Below are positions 46,331 to 57,782 of a DNA stretch of 64,000 bases, piece by piece; the first letter of the stretch is position 1; each line of letters starts with the position of its first letter. The position numbers and the translations under genes are program-made. The notes under the pieces are model-generated. The model searched no databases, was not told the origin of the DNA, and saw nothing but the letters and a program-made list of their open reading frames with translations. The DNA is from Dendrolimus kikuchii (Eukaryota > Arthropoda > Insecta > Lepidoptera > Lasiocampidae), in assembly GCA_019925095.2 (NCBI GenBank), contig CM034407.1:6471210-6535209 (forward strand), read 5' to 3'.

Positions 46331-46690
46331 ATAAAACCTTGGCTAATAATAGTAAAACGAAAGAATGGATGGTAAGATATAGCGACTAGATGTTGCAGTG
46401 AGCAACATGTAGGTACAATGTTCAGGCATAAAATCTGACATTGGCACACTTATCGCATACCATAGTGTTGCATCGTAATGAATTGTTATGTCATACCAAC
46501 CACGCGTGGTCCATGTCCTACTAAGTTAATATATTAAATGATAATGTCAAATATCATATTTTATGTATTTTAAATTATGCATTACTTTTTACTTGGAATC
46601 CTGTGCATTTTTGTTAAACATTATATATTGCATGAAAACAATCAATATAGTTAAGTCGATTTTATAAAATAAGTTTAATCTAAACACTAA

Positions 46691-46781
46691 CGGTCTTATT
46701 CATATAGAGTTAAAGTAAGTTTGACCGCTTCTTTAAGAACCGTAAAGAAGCGTTCAAACTTACTCTAACTCTATATGAATA
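46691..46781. mobile_element. Foldback MITE, near-perfect 41 bp arms
   Basis: Arms from CTTATTCATATAGAGTTAAA to CCGCTTCTTTA and their complement differ at only two positions visible to me. The loop is about 7 nt. Confidence 0.7.
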
Positions 46782-46939
46782 AGAGTGTAAGATACCACAA
46801 ACTTCATTTTCAAATAATCGTGCAATAAATACTTCCTAGACATTTCAAGTCTATGTAAATGTTTACATAGACTTGAATTTATTGCTCACCAAAATATGCA
46901 ATTATAAATAATGAATAATTACAATACTTCTTGGCAAAA

Positions 46940-46988
46940 CAACAGGCGGCCTTATCGCTAAAAGCTATCTCTTACAGACAACCTAGCT
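46940..46988 (-). repeat. CR1/L2-like LINE 3' UTR fragment, copy E6
   Basis: Minus-strand fragment with the conserved GATAAGGCCGCCTGTTG segment of the E family. Confidence 0.58.
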
Positions 46989-47036
46989 TAGAAAGTGTTA
47001 ACTAATTTGGCGATATATAGATGTATATAATAACCA

Positions 47037-47356
47037 TCCGTGCAGGAACGGAGAAAGAATACAATTTCCTGCGGCCGGGCGGCCTGTCGTAAGAGGCGAC
47101 TTAACAACCCACAGCCAGGTGGTAGGGCACTTGCCCGACTGGATGGCTACCACCCCTGGTCTAGAGTATGTCGCCATAACAACCTTCGAGTTGTGTTCCG
47201 GCATTAGTGACCAGGTTCCAGTTTCCCTTAAGAGAGCAGCAGCGCATTTGTAGCACCTTTGGTGTTGCAAATGTCCAAAGGCGATGGTAACCGCTTTCCA
47301 TCAAGTGGGCCATTTGCCTGTCTGCTGATCTCCTGCAATAAAAAAAAAAAAAAAAA
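47037..47356 (+). mobile_element. SINE family A, copy 9
   Basis: Sense copy with a long A run at 47341-47356. It directly abuts a Penelope-like fragment whose sequence begins at about 47357. Confidence 0.78.
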
Positions 47357-47357
47357 G

Positions 47358-47535
47358 CAAAATTAAAACTAAATAATTAAAATTAACAAGTTGGCAGTAG
47401 GCTAAATAAAACTTTAACAATACTCGTTGACACTTGACACCTTTGTCTTCCACGGCCACTGAAAAGTGGCCGAAACGTCGGAAAAACCAAAATCAAATAA
47501 AATTACCGCGCTTAAAACCGTTAAAATGTAGTTTA
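47358..47535 (+). repeat. Penelope-like element fragment P2
   Basis: Same sequence as P1, extended upstream by TTGGCAGTAGGCTAAATAAA. The hairpin is at 47454-47471; five bases (GTGAT) just before it are missing relative to P1 and P3. Confidence 0.52.
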
Positions 47536-47975
47536 CTATGTTAATAATACAGTTTTCCATAATCGGCCTGTCGGCATACATAGGGTGGATTTCACAATTT
47601 GGCACAAAAAGGCACAAATTACTTTCACAATTAGGCATTAGACACAAATTCCAAAGGAACGTCATAAAAAAAAACAAGAATTCAAACGCCCAACTATAAT
47701 TCCATAGTGATATTCTATATCCTTACTACACATTCATTTACTTTACTAGTGCTTAAAACTTGACATGAACTTCATACATTCTAGTTATTATATGTATATC
47801 TACGTACGTAATTATGTATTTAGATACGACAGTGGAACATCCAGGCACCCGTCGCCTGGCATTTACTGAACTGCACCTATTTTGTATCATCTCGAGACAT
47901 AGTTATTGTTTTGCTATAAGCATTGTATAGATATAATACCCATTTTGTTATTATTGTTACATGTCTCTCGCTAGG

Positions 47976-48285
47976 TTTTTTTTATGGCAGGAGATCAGCA
48001 GACAGGCAGACGGCCCACTTGATGGAAAACGGTTACTATCGCCTATGGACATTTGCAACATCAAAGTTGCTACAAATGCGCTGCTGCTCTCTTAAGGGAT
48101 ACTGGAACCTGGTCACTAATGCCGGAACACAACTCAAGGTTGTTATGGCGACATACTTTAGACCAGAGGTGGTAGCCATCCAGTCGGGCAAATGCCCCAC
48201 CACCTGGCTGTGGGTTGTTTTGTCGCCTCTTACGACAGGCCGCCCGGCCGCAGGAAATTGTATTCTTTCTCCGTTCCTGCACGGA
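47976..48285 (-). mobile_element. SINE family A, copy 10
   Basis: Near full-length and little diverged, with a T run at 47976-47983. Confidence 0.78.
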
Positions 48286-49147
48286 TAAAAGGTGCTGAAA
48301 AATCATAATAATGTTTTTCCTTTCTTTCTATACAAGTAATTTCAATTTTACTTTATAAAAGGATGGGTAGTAAGATATGAAAACTCGGTATTATACGCAG
48401 TCGTTCAAACCGGAAACCGTTGGACGTGTCGTATCAAACAGAGTCTGACAGTGGCGTCACTAAAACAAACGCGTCCATAGATCTCGCCCCCTCTGGTGTA
48501 AACACCCTCACCCCATGCAAGTAAAAATAGAATTAAACAATCTTCCCTTAAATTTTTTCATACTTTATTTCCGATATAATAATTGCTTGCTGACTTTAAA
48601 ATACTTTCAATATATATCAAGTAAATTCTTGACAATTAAAATTGCTTTTAACGGTTTCAAAGGCGGAATTTTATTTATAGTCCAGGTAAAGTTATTAAAG
48701 GGGGCTACCTTGCATTTTTGAACTATAAATTAAAAAAAAATAAGTGGCATAGCAAAACGAGTTATATTTTAATTGACACAATTTTATAGAAAATATTTTT
48801 TTAGATTTATTTAATCAAAAACCCAACAGTGCATATTACAATAATAATTATAGAAGCAAATAAAAAAGTTCTTAAAATGTAGGGTTAATAACAGGTTTTT
48901 CTATTAAATCTTATAGAACGAACTGAATTTTGTGTAAACGTATAATAAATATACGGATTAATTATATTATGGCGGCCGAGGATAGATCTTTCTGGCAGCA
49001 TATGGCGGTCTCAAGACTTTTAGAAAAAGGTAGAAGATTCTAGAAGGAAAAGACAGAGATAGATAGATGTTTAGAGAGGAACAGAAAATAAATAAAAGAA
49101 TAACGAAAAGAAGATCGAAAGTATGGGTTCCAGAAGATTCTTCCGGG

Positions 49148-49188
49148 TATATAAGCAGCGTAAGGCGCGCCTACGGAGGAATTCAGTT
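49148..49188 (+). promoter_or_regulatory. Candidate TATA plus Inr promoter (possible solo LTR)
   Basis: TATATAA (49148-49154) lies 35 nt before TCAGTT (49183-49188), an arthropod initiator consensus, in a locally GC-richer stretch. This arrangement is common in insect LTRs, but no matching second LTR, TG/CA ends or gag-pol was found. The spacing is slightly long. Confidence 0.3.
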
Positions 49189-49892
49189 TAGGACAGCAAA
49201 GCGACAAGTGCGATACAAGAGAGTTGGAAGAAGAGTTAAGTATAAGACAGTGACAAGTTTAGTGGGCAGTTCAGTAAAGGAGGAGTTTAGCGTTGTTTAA
49301 CAAGAGATCCAGAAGCGAGCTACGTGCAGTAAATTCGGAGATGAGCACCGCAGTGTATCGCAATATCGGCGACTGTATTACGGTTTAGATATTTATTAGT
49401 CACTGGGTTCATAACTCGGACCTGTAATAGTCCTGCATTAAAACTATCTGCAGTTGCTTTCAATAGGAATCGAATGTTTTTAACACATGTGCGAGGGGAG
49501 AAAGGCAATATCGATCTATCAACAATGCGTGTGCGCAGAGCAGTGTTGATTTTGAAAAATATTGGGGCTACTGGCACGAGGGGACTTTGGAATAATGTCA
49601 AGATTTTAGGTGGTTATCACCACTTGTTCCATGGATCGTGTTTAAATATTAGATTAAGTCAGCCTATAAACTTCCCACAGTTGGGCTATGGTTGTTATAG
49701 GCAATCCATGTCATCCTCAACTAGCCCCCAGCCGCTATCGGCGAACTTTAGTAGGTCGTCAATCCATTAAGATGAAAGCAGTCCTATGTTACATTTCCCA
49801 AGACGCGGTCTTCACTCCGGGATATATTTACTCCATCGGCTTTCGATTCTGCGACATACCTGACCGGTCCACTGTCATTTCACCTTACTTAT

Positions 49893-50692
49893 TAACCGAC
49901 TTCAAAAAAGGAGGAGGTCTGTATGTTTGTTTTTGTATGTTCGTTACTAGATTTCTACGTCAATTGTGGACCGATTTTCAAAATTTTTCTTTTAATTGAA
50001 AGGTAACTCCCGAATTGGTCCCATTTTTACCATGTCAAGATCTTATGAGTGGATTCCAAGGAATTAGAGAAACTCATGAAAAACTGTTAATCAACTTCTT
50101 CGTAACACGATATCTCCAGCAGTTGTAACCCGACTTTCAAAACGTTTTCTTTACTCGTAAGTGTGTAATCCAGAATTGGTCCCATTGTCACCAAGTCAGG
50201 ATCTGATGAGTGGATTTGATACAGGGCTATCGAGCATAACCCTTATTAAAGAACGCCGTGCGTTTAAATTCTTGGAAAAAATCTTGTATACGCATGTAGC
50301 TATAACATTTTTTACAGACGCTTAGTTTTTTAATGCATGTTACGCGACTTTTTGTGTGTAAGTGTGTAAGTATGTATACTCCCGAGGCGGTTCCATAGTC
50401 ACCAAGTCAGGATCTGATTTGTGGATCGCAAGTAAATCAAGAGTAGCCCATGTTGAATAGAATATACCCCGAAGAGTGAGATCGCAAAATTTGTATAAGC
50501 GTGCCAGTTATTTCTAAATCTATTGAAGTATTTGCGCAACTAAAAAGTAAAAGATGATATTTTTTTATCAAAAACAAAACTGACTTCACACTAAAAACAA
50601 AAATAATAAATATTTAACAAATTTAAAAAATGTAGTAATTTTTATGTTTTACTTGACACCGACTTCTAAATGTTGTAAAAAGAAGTCGGTTA
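49893..50692. mobile_element. Element with ACCGACTTC inverted ends, family K copy 1
   Basis: TAACCGACTTCAAAAAAGGA at the left and AAAAAGAAGTCGGTTA at the right, 800 bp apart. The inside holds about three degenerate units of roughly 210 bp sharing AATTGGTCCCAT and CAAGTCAGGATCTGATGAG. The right end itself folds (CCGACTTC...GAAGTCGG, 50659-50689). A common non-coding lepidopteran repeat type. Confidence 0.6.
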
Positions 50693-50765
50693 AATATTTA
50701 TATTTTGGTTTTTAGAACAACGTCAGTTTTGTTTAAAAAAAATACAAGTCAATCTTGATTATCTT

Positions 50766-50955
50766 AAGGTCAGTTTACACTGACACAGAGTCGAAGCGCG
50801 TCGAAGTATAACAATCTAAAAATTACATAGCAATAAACCCCTACCTCCATAACGTAATGCATATATTGCTATCGATACAGAATAAACGCGCTTGCCTGAC
50901 CGAATGACGCTTCAATTCGCTTCGACTCTACGCGTTAGTGTGCTTTGACTCTTAG
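50766..50955. mobile_element. MITE-like inverted repeat
   Basis: Left CACAGAGTCGAAGCGCG and right CGCTTCGACTCTACGCG bracket about 190 bp; outer parts TTTACACTGAC and GTTAGTGTGC match imperfectly. No TSD was settled. Confidence 0.5.
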
Positions 50956-51004
50956 TCCATGAATATTCTCATTTCTGATTCTATCTGTAGGAGAGACACC
51001 GTGT

Positions 51005-51280
51005 TTTTAAGAGGGGAAATCCGTTTAACCACTATCCACCGCGGGGGAACCGCGATGGCGAGTGCGGGGTTCACCACGTTGGGGTGGCATTAGCACCATA
51101 AGCAAGAAATGCTGTTGGCACGCCGCGGTCGGGGATACCCACTAACATCCCTCGGGGTTTCTTCCTTCGCCTTACGCCTTGAAAGCCGAAGCTCGACCAA
51201 CTCCACATGCCCTGGTCCTAGTAGACGGGGACCCTTATGGCCACATCATGTAGGAGACACCCCCAACGTACCTCGCTGCA
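51005..51280 (-). repeat. Retroposon segment related to the middle of family B
   Basis: Starts GAGGGGAAATCCGTTTAACC on the plus strand and includes GGGGTGGCATTAGCACC and GGTCGGGGATACCCACTAAC, both also in copy B3. The GGGGAAATCCGTTT edge also matches the 3' edge of the R1-clade element at 25333-25347. Confidence 0.5.
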
Positions 51281-51954
51281 TAGTTCACTGAGCGACTTTG
51301 TTAATACCACCGTCCTAAATTTTCCACAAACGAATATTAAACGACACTTGAATACATATTTTCTCAACAGAAATGCTTTCACAATAACACAAGAGTAACA
51401 AAAGCTAGAATCACAGTAGAACAAACAAATCGTGTCCCCTTAAGTCAATCACCCCAGAATTGCAGCGTAAAATCAATACAGTGCGCACGCGCATGTGTCG
51501 AAAGATCGATATTGTCTTTGTACTACGCACATCTGTTTAGTTCCGTGCTAGGATATTATTTTATGAATAGTGAAATTATTGAGGGGCTGATCCAAATATA
51601 CATTACTAGTTTATGCCCTCGGGTTCGTTTGCATAAATGTAATTTCTGTAGACAGAGTTAAAGGCCGACCGTACCTCACGCTCTGCTTAGAAATGTCAAA
51701 TACAATTTTTAATTTTAAATGACATCTAACGAAGGTGGAACTAACCAGCACATTTATAAAATTGCATTGTCATTTTTGTTGCTATGACGATGTATTTGTT
51801 AGTAAATTACAACAGTGGCGCTAATAAAACGCGGTCGCCGCGGCATCTTTTCGCCTATATTTATCCATGCCTCGGGAATAGTACTTTTTTCTGGATGAAT
51901 TATATTTTTTGTTTGATGACACGGTATGTATGTCCTTTTCTATGCCCCTGATAA

Positions 51955-52144
51955 CGTGGTAGGGCATTTGCTCGTCTGGACGGCTACCACCCCTGGTCTA
52001 GAGTATACCGCCATAGCAACCTCGAGTTGTGTTCCGGCATTAGTGGCCAGAATCCAATAGCACCTTTGGTGTTGCAAATGTCCATAGACGATGGTAAGCA
52101 CTTTCCATCAGGTGGGCCGTCTGCTGAACTCATGCAATAAAAAA
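51955..52144 (+). mobile_element. SINE family A, copy 11 (truncated)
   Basis: Starts inside the element at CGTGGTAGGGCATTTGC and runs to an AATAAAAA tail, with an internal deletion around the AGCAGCAGCGCATT segment. Confidence 0.68.
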
Positions 52145-53094
52145 CTTTCAGTGGGCTTTTAAGATCTTTACAACCATAGTGTAACACTTGCAACAACTCA
52201 GAAGGGTTTATGGTTATAAAATCACAGCAATTGGTCACATATTTATAATCAGAGAACCTTACGGTTTTAACATATAATAAACACTGACTTTTCACACTCG
52301 ACAAGCATTTTTAGAACACCTCGCCATCCCACCAACAATTTTACAGTCTAAGAAACTTAGCAAATTGGCATAACCGATAGCGAATTGAAGTCATTGATAA
52401 ACTATTTTAATTAAAGGGTTATGAATGAAAAGAATTTAATACATTATTGTTTGGAAATTCTAGATAATATTTTATATAAAATATATATATATATATTATA
52501 CTTATACTTTTACAGGTAATAAAATAAACCGAACACAGTATAAATCTATCGGGTCTGCCAACATGAAAATAAAATTTAATGAATACCGTCTATATACAAT
52601 TGAGAGATTTTGAATTATAATCTACACAATTACATCATATAAAGGATATATATTGTTTATGATAAATTATAGACAACTACTCTGTACAAAACAGCGCTAA
52701 TCACAGAATAAATAAAAAGAGTAAATAATAATATAAGATTATTATTAAATTAAGGAAATGGCCGATTGTATCGTTTAGAAATAAGAGGGTACATAACAAA
52801 ATTAACTTTAAAAAGAAACATGACAAGAACAACTATGCTACTAAATAACTGTAACAATAGATATACCTAATAAAGAACTTAAAAGTGTTTTCATGGAAAT
52901 ACAAAGGGTATTTCAAGGAAAATTTCTGATTTGTTTTATTCTTCAATATTCAGTGTAGTACCTTATTCATAATCGTTATACAAGGTCTTGGAAGGTTTAG
53001 GTTGATTTTTTCAGTGTATTTGTAGTAGTTGTATGGAGTATCGCTTATGGCCTCTCCCTATATTTTACTATTCATCAAACAACACAATACAATA
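52145..53094. other. No gene recognised
   Basis: Very AT-rich with a short TA run near 52485. Gaps 51281-51954, 55342-56163, 56970-57399, 60661-61180 and 62851-63399 also show only short unsupported frames. Confidence 0.5.
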
Positions 53095-53350
53095 TACGCC
53101 CATAAATGTCCCACTGCTGGGCTCGGGCGTCCCAGGAACGGACAGTATACCCACCACGCTAGTCCAAGACGGCTTGGCTTGGTTTGACATATCGAGATAA
53201 CCGATGTGTCAAACTGTTGTTAGCACATGGTAATTATAACAATATGCACATTAGATAAAAAAAACTGACTAAGTGGTGCATGCATTCCGGCCAGGATCGA
53301 ATCTGCGCGCTCTGAGTTTGGGACGCGTGCGTTAGCCATTACGCTACCGC
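53095..53350 (-). mobile_element. tRNA-derived SINE family G, copy 2
   Basis: The minus strand starts with a tRNA-like head at 53345 (GGTAGCGTAATGGCTAACGC and AGATTCGATCC). It continues through the common lepidopteran body (ACCACTTAGTCAG, CCAAGCCAAGCC) and ends GCCCAGCAGTGGGACATTTA. Confidence 0.68.
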
Positions 53351-53784
53351 GCGGTGGGGGAAAGTCGCGGCCGGTGTGTGGGATTCGCCAAGTCGGGGTG
53401 GCATCAGCACGTGTAGGCAGAACTAAAGATGCTATTGCCACTCATAATTACTATTCATCGCAATTTTTTTTATATACAACTAGCCTGACCCCTTTTAAGT
53501 TTACCAAAACCGCATCAGTGCACTGTAAAATTACCCAGACAGTTACAAAATCTGTAACATCCAATCATTCCTTTTTTTCCTCGTCCCGACACTGATCCAG
53601 AATATTCAGACCGTGACCACAAGAATAACCGGACTAAGGGAAAATCACTTTCGCTTATCAGTTTACTTAGGTCAGAGTTTCTCAAAGTTTTGAAGTAGTA
53701 GAGCCATGCTGGAATTATTATCTTTATAAACATCTTCGTTTACTTAATTATGTACAATTTTCTAATAAAAAAAATACAATAATA

Positions 53785-53945
53785 TAAAGTCCCAAATCGC
53801 TGTCGGTTGGGAACGTGCCCAAAACCCTGGCCGCATTTTGGCGCTAAAATTAAATGGCAACGCCGATGCGTTGCTCCAAGTACAGGTCAGCCTTTTAGTC
53901 ACGCGAGACTTCCGTCAAACGCGAAGATAGATCTCGATAAACTTA
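53785..53945 (-). pseudogene. LINE polyprotein tail, family F copy 3
   Basis: Diverged copy with GGGAACGTGCCCAAAACCCT and GGCAACGCCGATGCGTTG and a small insertion in the middle. A further fragment with CCCCATGGCCCTAGAATTTC lies at 54500-54552. Confidence 0.5.
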
Positions 53946-54067
53946 CTTTGATCACTTAACGCTTACACAGACACCACGCGCACGCACACATACACAAAAG
54001 CATATTGTTATTACTAATATCTTATGAATATTAAATTGTAATTATTAATTAAACAGAAAATGTTATA

Positions 54068-54270
54068 TCTTTATATATATAATTCTTCTGTACGTGTGTT
54101 CACAGTGAACTGCTCCTAAACAGCTGGACCGATTTGAATGAATTTTTTTGTGTGTGTTCAAGTGGATTCGAGGATGGTTTAGATTCATAATTGGACCCGG
54201 TACGTGGCGCTGCAATCGGGTTCTAAATTTTATTTCTTTAGGGCAGAACAACGTCTGCCAGGATAGCTAG
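54068..54270 (+). mobile_element. Helitron-like element H5, complete ends
   Basis: 203 bp, TCTTTATATATATAATTCTT to CAGGATAGCTAG, with hairpin GGCAG...CTGCC about 10 nt before CTAG and an A|T type junction. A related copy with degraded end is at 20760-20925, and a fragment at 39866-39990. Confidence 0.75.
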
Positions 54271-54595
54271 TATACATACAAATTTTCACTACACAAAGAC
54301 GTTGCATGAATGTACTATCATCAATGATAAGAATTATATGACCGAAACAAATCCTATTGTGGCCCGCCACACAGGCTCTAAGGAGACCTAGCGTAGGAAA
54401 CAGAGTTTCTTTTGGGACGCCATTTGTACTATTCTCTGTATTTTAGTCATTTTATTTGTACCCTGTACTACTTACTTACATGCTAATAAATTTCATTTCG
54501 TAAAACCGATAGGCATCGGGACCCCATGGCCCTAGAATTTCAACACCAAACTACACAAATATGTATCCATCTTGATTGTATTGCATTTATCTGAT

Positions 54596-55050
54596 CACAG
54601 CTGTTAGGGCCGGCTCGATCACAGAATTTTGGCGTGAAACGGAACTTGAGTTAATCGTGTTTTCTCCCCTCTTCCTATCCTCGTCCCCCCTATACCGTCC
54701 TTTTATTTTACGAGGGGAAACCCGATTGAGATCCATCAGCCGCGATGGGGGAAAGTCGCATCCGGTGTGTGGGATCTGCCAGGGTAGCACTAGCACGTCT
54801 AGCCAGAATTAAAGATGCTATTGCCACACCACAGTTAGGGATCCCACTAATTCCGTCCTTCGCCTTTAATGCCAGGGCCAAGGCCGCCCAACGGCCTCGT
54901 CCACTGCCGAGGGAAATACTTTTTGCCCCCCCATCCTTCCTATCCTAAAGACTTGCAAAGCGTTGAATTAACCTCTAGTATTACGAATATCTGTATGCGT
55001 TGGTAACCATTTTACATTAGGTGGGTCATCTGCCTGTTTGCCAGCTTCGA
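54596..55050 (+). mobile_element. Retroposon family B, copy 3 (long form)
   Basis: Same ends as copies 1 and 2, with an additional middle segment of about 250 bp beginning GAGGGGAAACCCGATTG. That segment is also found at 51005-51280 and in part at 53350-53445. Confidence 0.55.
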
Positions 55051-55131
55051 ACTACAGACAATACGCTCAGAGTGCCAACGTCTTCTGAGGAACTAGAGTC
55101 TAGAACCTTTAAGACGGTCTAGAATCTAGAC

Positions 55132-55333
55132 CAGGGGTCGCCCAATGGCGGACCGCCGACCCATTTTGTGCAGACTGCGAAAAAATTCTCATTGATATGT
55201 AAAAAAATACCTTTGTTATTTCCGTAAATACATTTGTTTAATAAATATATTTTTTTATAATACGTTGTGCGGACCACGAAGTTCATATCATTTTTTTAAA
55301 TGGACCCCGAGCGAAACTAATTGATGACCCCTG
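55132..55333. mobile_element. hAT-type MITE with 8 bp TSD
   Basis: 202 bp with termini CAGGGGTCGCCCAAT and (reverse) CAGGGGTCATCAATT. The 8 bp repeat ATCTAGAC flanks it exactly (55124-55131, 55334-55341). TSD length and CAGGGGTC ends fit the hAT superfamily. Confidence 0.88.
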
Positions 55334-56178
55334 ATCTAGACCGTGTAAGGTCGAAATCGTCGACAATCCGGATTGCTCGGCGCTGCAAGGAGTCAAGAGG
55401 CAATCAAGTTTGTTTAATAATTTCTTTTTTTATTGCCTTTCTTTCATTCATATAATAAAACGTCAAAAAGCGAGAGAACAATGTAACCGGTGGCGCCATC
55501 TAATTATGGAGTTACTACTGTGCGTTTATTTTTCTTAATATACTTTTTCATGTTCATAATACGGATGTTTAAATTTATAATATGTTTAAAGTTATAAATA
55601 CATGATCGCTTTAACATCCATCCTCACTCGACGGTCTGAAGTGCCTGCAATATAACCCTAGAATGTTCCCATAGGAAATTAAGCCATCAATTAAGAAGCA
55701 GGGTTATCTATCATGAGTATTTTATAACATAAACACTCGTTCAAAGTGTTGAGGGCTGTTCTTGAGAGGCGGTGATGGATGGTTAGCGGGATGGTAATCA
55801 AAGGTCACTTGAAATAAATAGTTGACTCAAATTTCATAAATACTTTTATATTAATTATTTTAATATATTTAAAAATACTGGATAGATTGTGTGAAGGTTG
55901 ACATGATGAATTGTGGTGTTACAGAGGACGTATGTCAAAATAGAGGAGTATGGAAGAAAAAGACATATTAAGCCGACCCCAAATAATTGGAAGAAATTGA
56001 AATAAAAGAGAGATTAAATATTTTTAATATTATTATTTTTGAATAATAATCAAAAACATGCAAAAATGCCCTTGTGTGTACATCTTACGATGTTTTCTTT
56101 TACCATCAACACTAGGCAATTAAAATTATGTTATTAAACATTATAAATAGTGTCTTCACCTTAATAGAGATAATAATA

Positions 56179-56315
56179 CATACATACATAACTTCACGCC
56201 AGTTTCCTTGCGGGGTAGACACGAACAACAGAGCGCCATTTAGGCTTATTCTTACACACCTTGCTTCTTTGACATTCATAACTCTTGTCATGCACGCTCG
56301 TCTGTTCTTAAGGAT
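56179..56315 (-). mobile_element. (ATGT)n-tailed LINE 3' fragment, copy D8
   Basis: TSD ATAGAGATAATAATA at 56164-56178 and 56316-56330. It has a small internal deletion relative to the other copies (CTCACTTGC reduced to CTTGC). Confidence 0.87.
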
Positions 56316-56661
56316 ATAGAGATAATAATAAAAGTGTTAATGGACACTTTCTTAATATGAATACTCATAGTTAATTTAAGTTATATTTATATTACTTATT
56401 AGTCTTTTTAGATTAGATGGTAATATTAATGAGCTATTTTTTATTAAATACTTCATTTATAAAAATAAAAATATTAAACCAGAAAACTGCCTAAGCTGCT
56501 GGTTCGTTATAAACACCGTAGGCTGCGTCTAGCGTCACGCTATACGCCAACGACGAATAGTTATGATGGAAATGCATTAAGCAGTGGTTTTCCACAGATG
56601 CTGAAAGCGACATCTAGCATGAATCGACGGCGGACAACGCTTTCGATATCCGATTAACATT

Positions 56662-56788
56662 AAAGCCGATTTACACTGATCAAGCTACTGACTTCACAAA
56701 GGCAGTGCAGGCGCCGAGAACTGACTTCTGCCGTTTACATGAAACTAATTTTAAGTCAGTAACTGCATCAATGTAAATCAGCTTTTAT
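56662..56788. mobile_element. MITE-like inverted repeat, about 35 bp arms
   Basis: AAAGCCGATTTACACTGATC...TACTGACTT faces its near-complement AAGTCAGTAACTGCATCAAT...AATCAGCTTT. It lies inside a larger imperfect repeat (GGCTGCGTCTAGCGTCACGC near 56521 and GGCGTGTGACGTATGGACGC near 56934) that may be an older MITE. Confidence 0.55.
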
Positions 56789-57399
56789 ACCGATGGACAC
56801 AATGGAAATGTCTGATCACGCGTCAGGTATTTTCCATGCACTCTTTATGATTGAACAGCTTTGTTTGACAGATTAATTGACATCAAAAATGCTGCGTCTT
56901 TACGCTGGAATGCTTAAGGATGACCGCGGACACGGCGTGTGACGTATGGACGCCTCGCAGTACGTTTTATATCATTTTATTTCTTTATTTAAATATATAG
57001 GCAACTTAGATGCTTTTTTTTAATTCGTGTATTATCCAATATGCTTACATTCATATACATTAGAAACACATTTGACTGTGGCACAGAAACCTCATGGGTT
57101 TATTCGTGCCGCAGAGAGTCGTGTACACAATATTGTTATATCAAAAATAGGAGCAGAGGCGAGTAATTGTTATCATCATTCTAGTATATGGTTCTCTTTT
57201 AGTCCCTGGTCTGCATATGTGAGCTTGATGGTCCGCTTTGGGAATCAATATAGAATCTTTTCAGATTACATTTGATCGATTTATGGTTATTTTTGTACTT
57301 TGATTGCAGGTCCTCTGGGAGATCATCTACAATGATTGGTATCATATATTTCTCGCGCCTTGTCCCATACACTATTATATTTAGGAATAATATAACATA

Positions 57400-57656
57400 C
57401 TAGCCTCTTCCCGCGACTTCGTCCGCGTGGAATAGTTTTTAAAAAAGTAAGTTAAAAAACCTCCCAATTTTGAAATATTCTTCATTGATACTCCGCTCCT
57501 ATAGGTCTTATACCGTGATGATATATAGCCTATAGCCTTCCTCGATAAATGGGCTATCAAACACTGAAATAAATTTGCTAATCAGACTAGTAGTTCCTGA
57601 GATTAGCGTGTTCAAGCAAACAAACAAACTCTTCAGCTTTATATATTAGTATAAGA
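57400..57656 (-). mobile_element. Helitron-like element H7
   Basis: Reverse: starts TCTTATACTAATATATAAAG at 57656 and ends GAAGTCGCGGGAAGAGGCTAG at 57400 (CTAG 57400-57403), a well-known lepidopteran Helitron type. Confidence 0.75.
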
Positions 57657-57782
57657 TGAGGTAGTAGAACTTACAAAATACTGCGTTAGTAATTTCCAAA
57701 AAATAACGATTCGGTGATGTGCTTGAGTGCCAACATCAGATGGTATGTGCCTCACGTCAGGAGTCGAACAGAGAGACCACTA

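Noticed and set aside
49067..49300. 77-codon basic frame (arginine/lysine-rich)
   Set aside because: No family resemblance; it overlaps a possible LTR-type promoter and is more likely non-coding.
53280..53350. Possible tRNA gene on the minus strand
   Set aside because: It is the head of a family G SINE whose body and 3' end follow.
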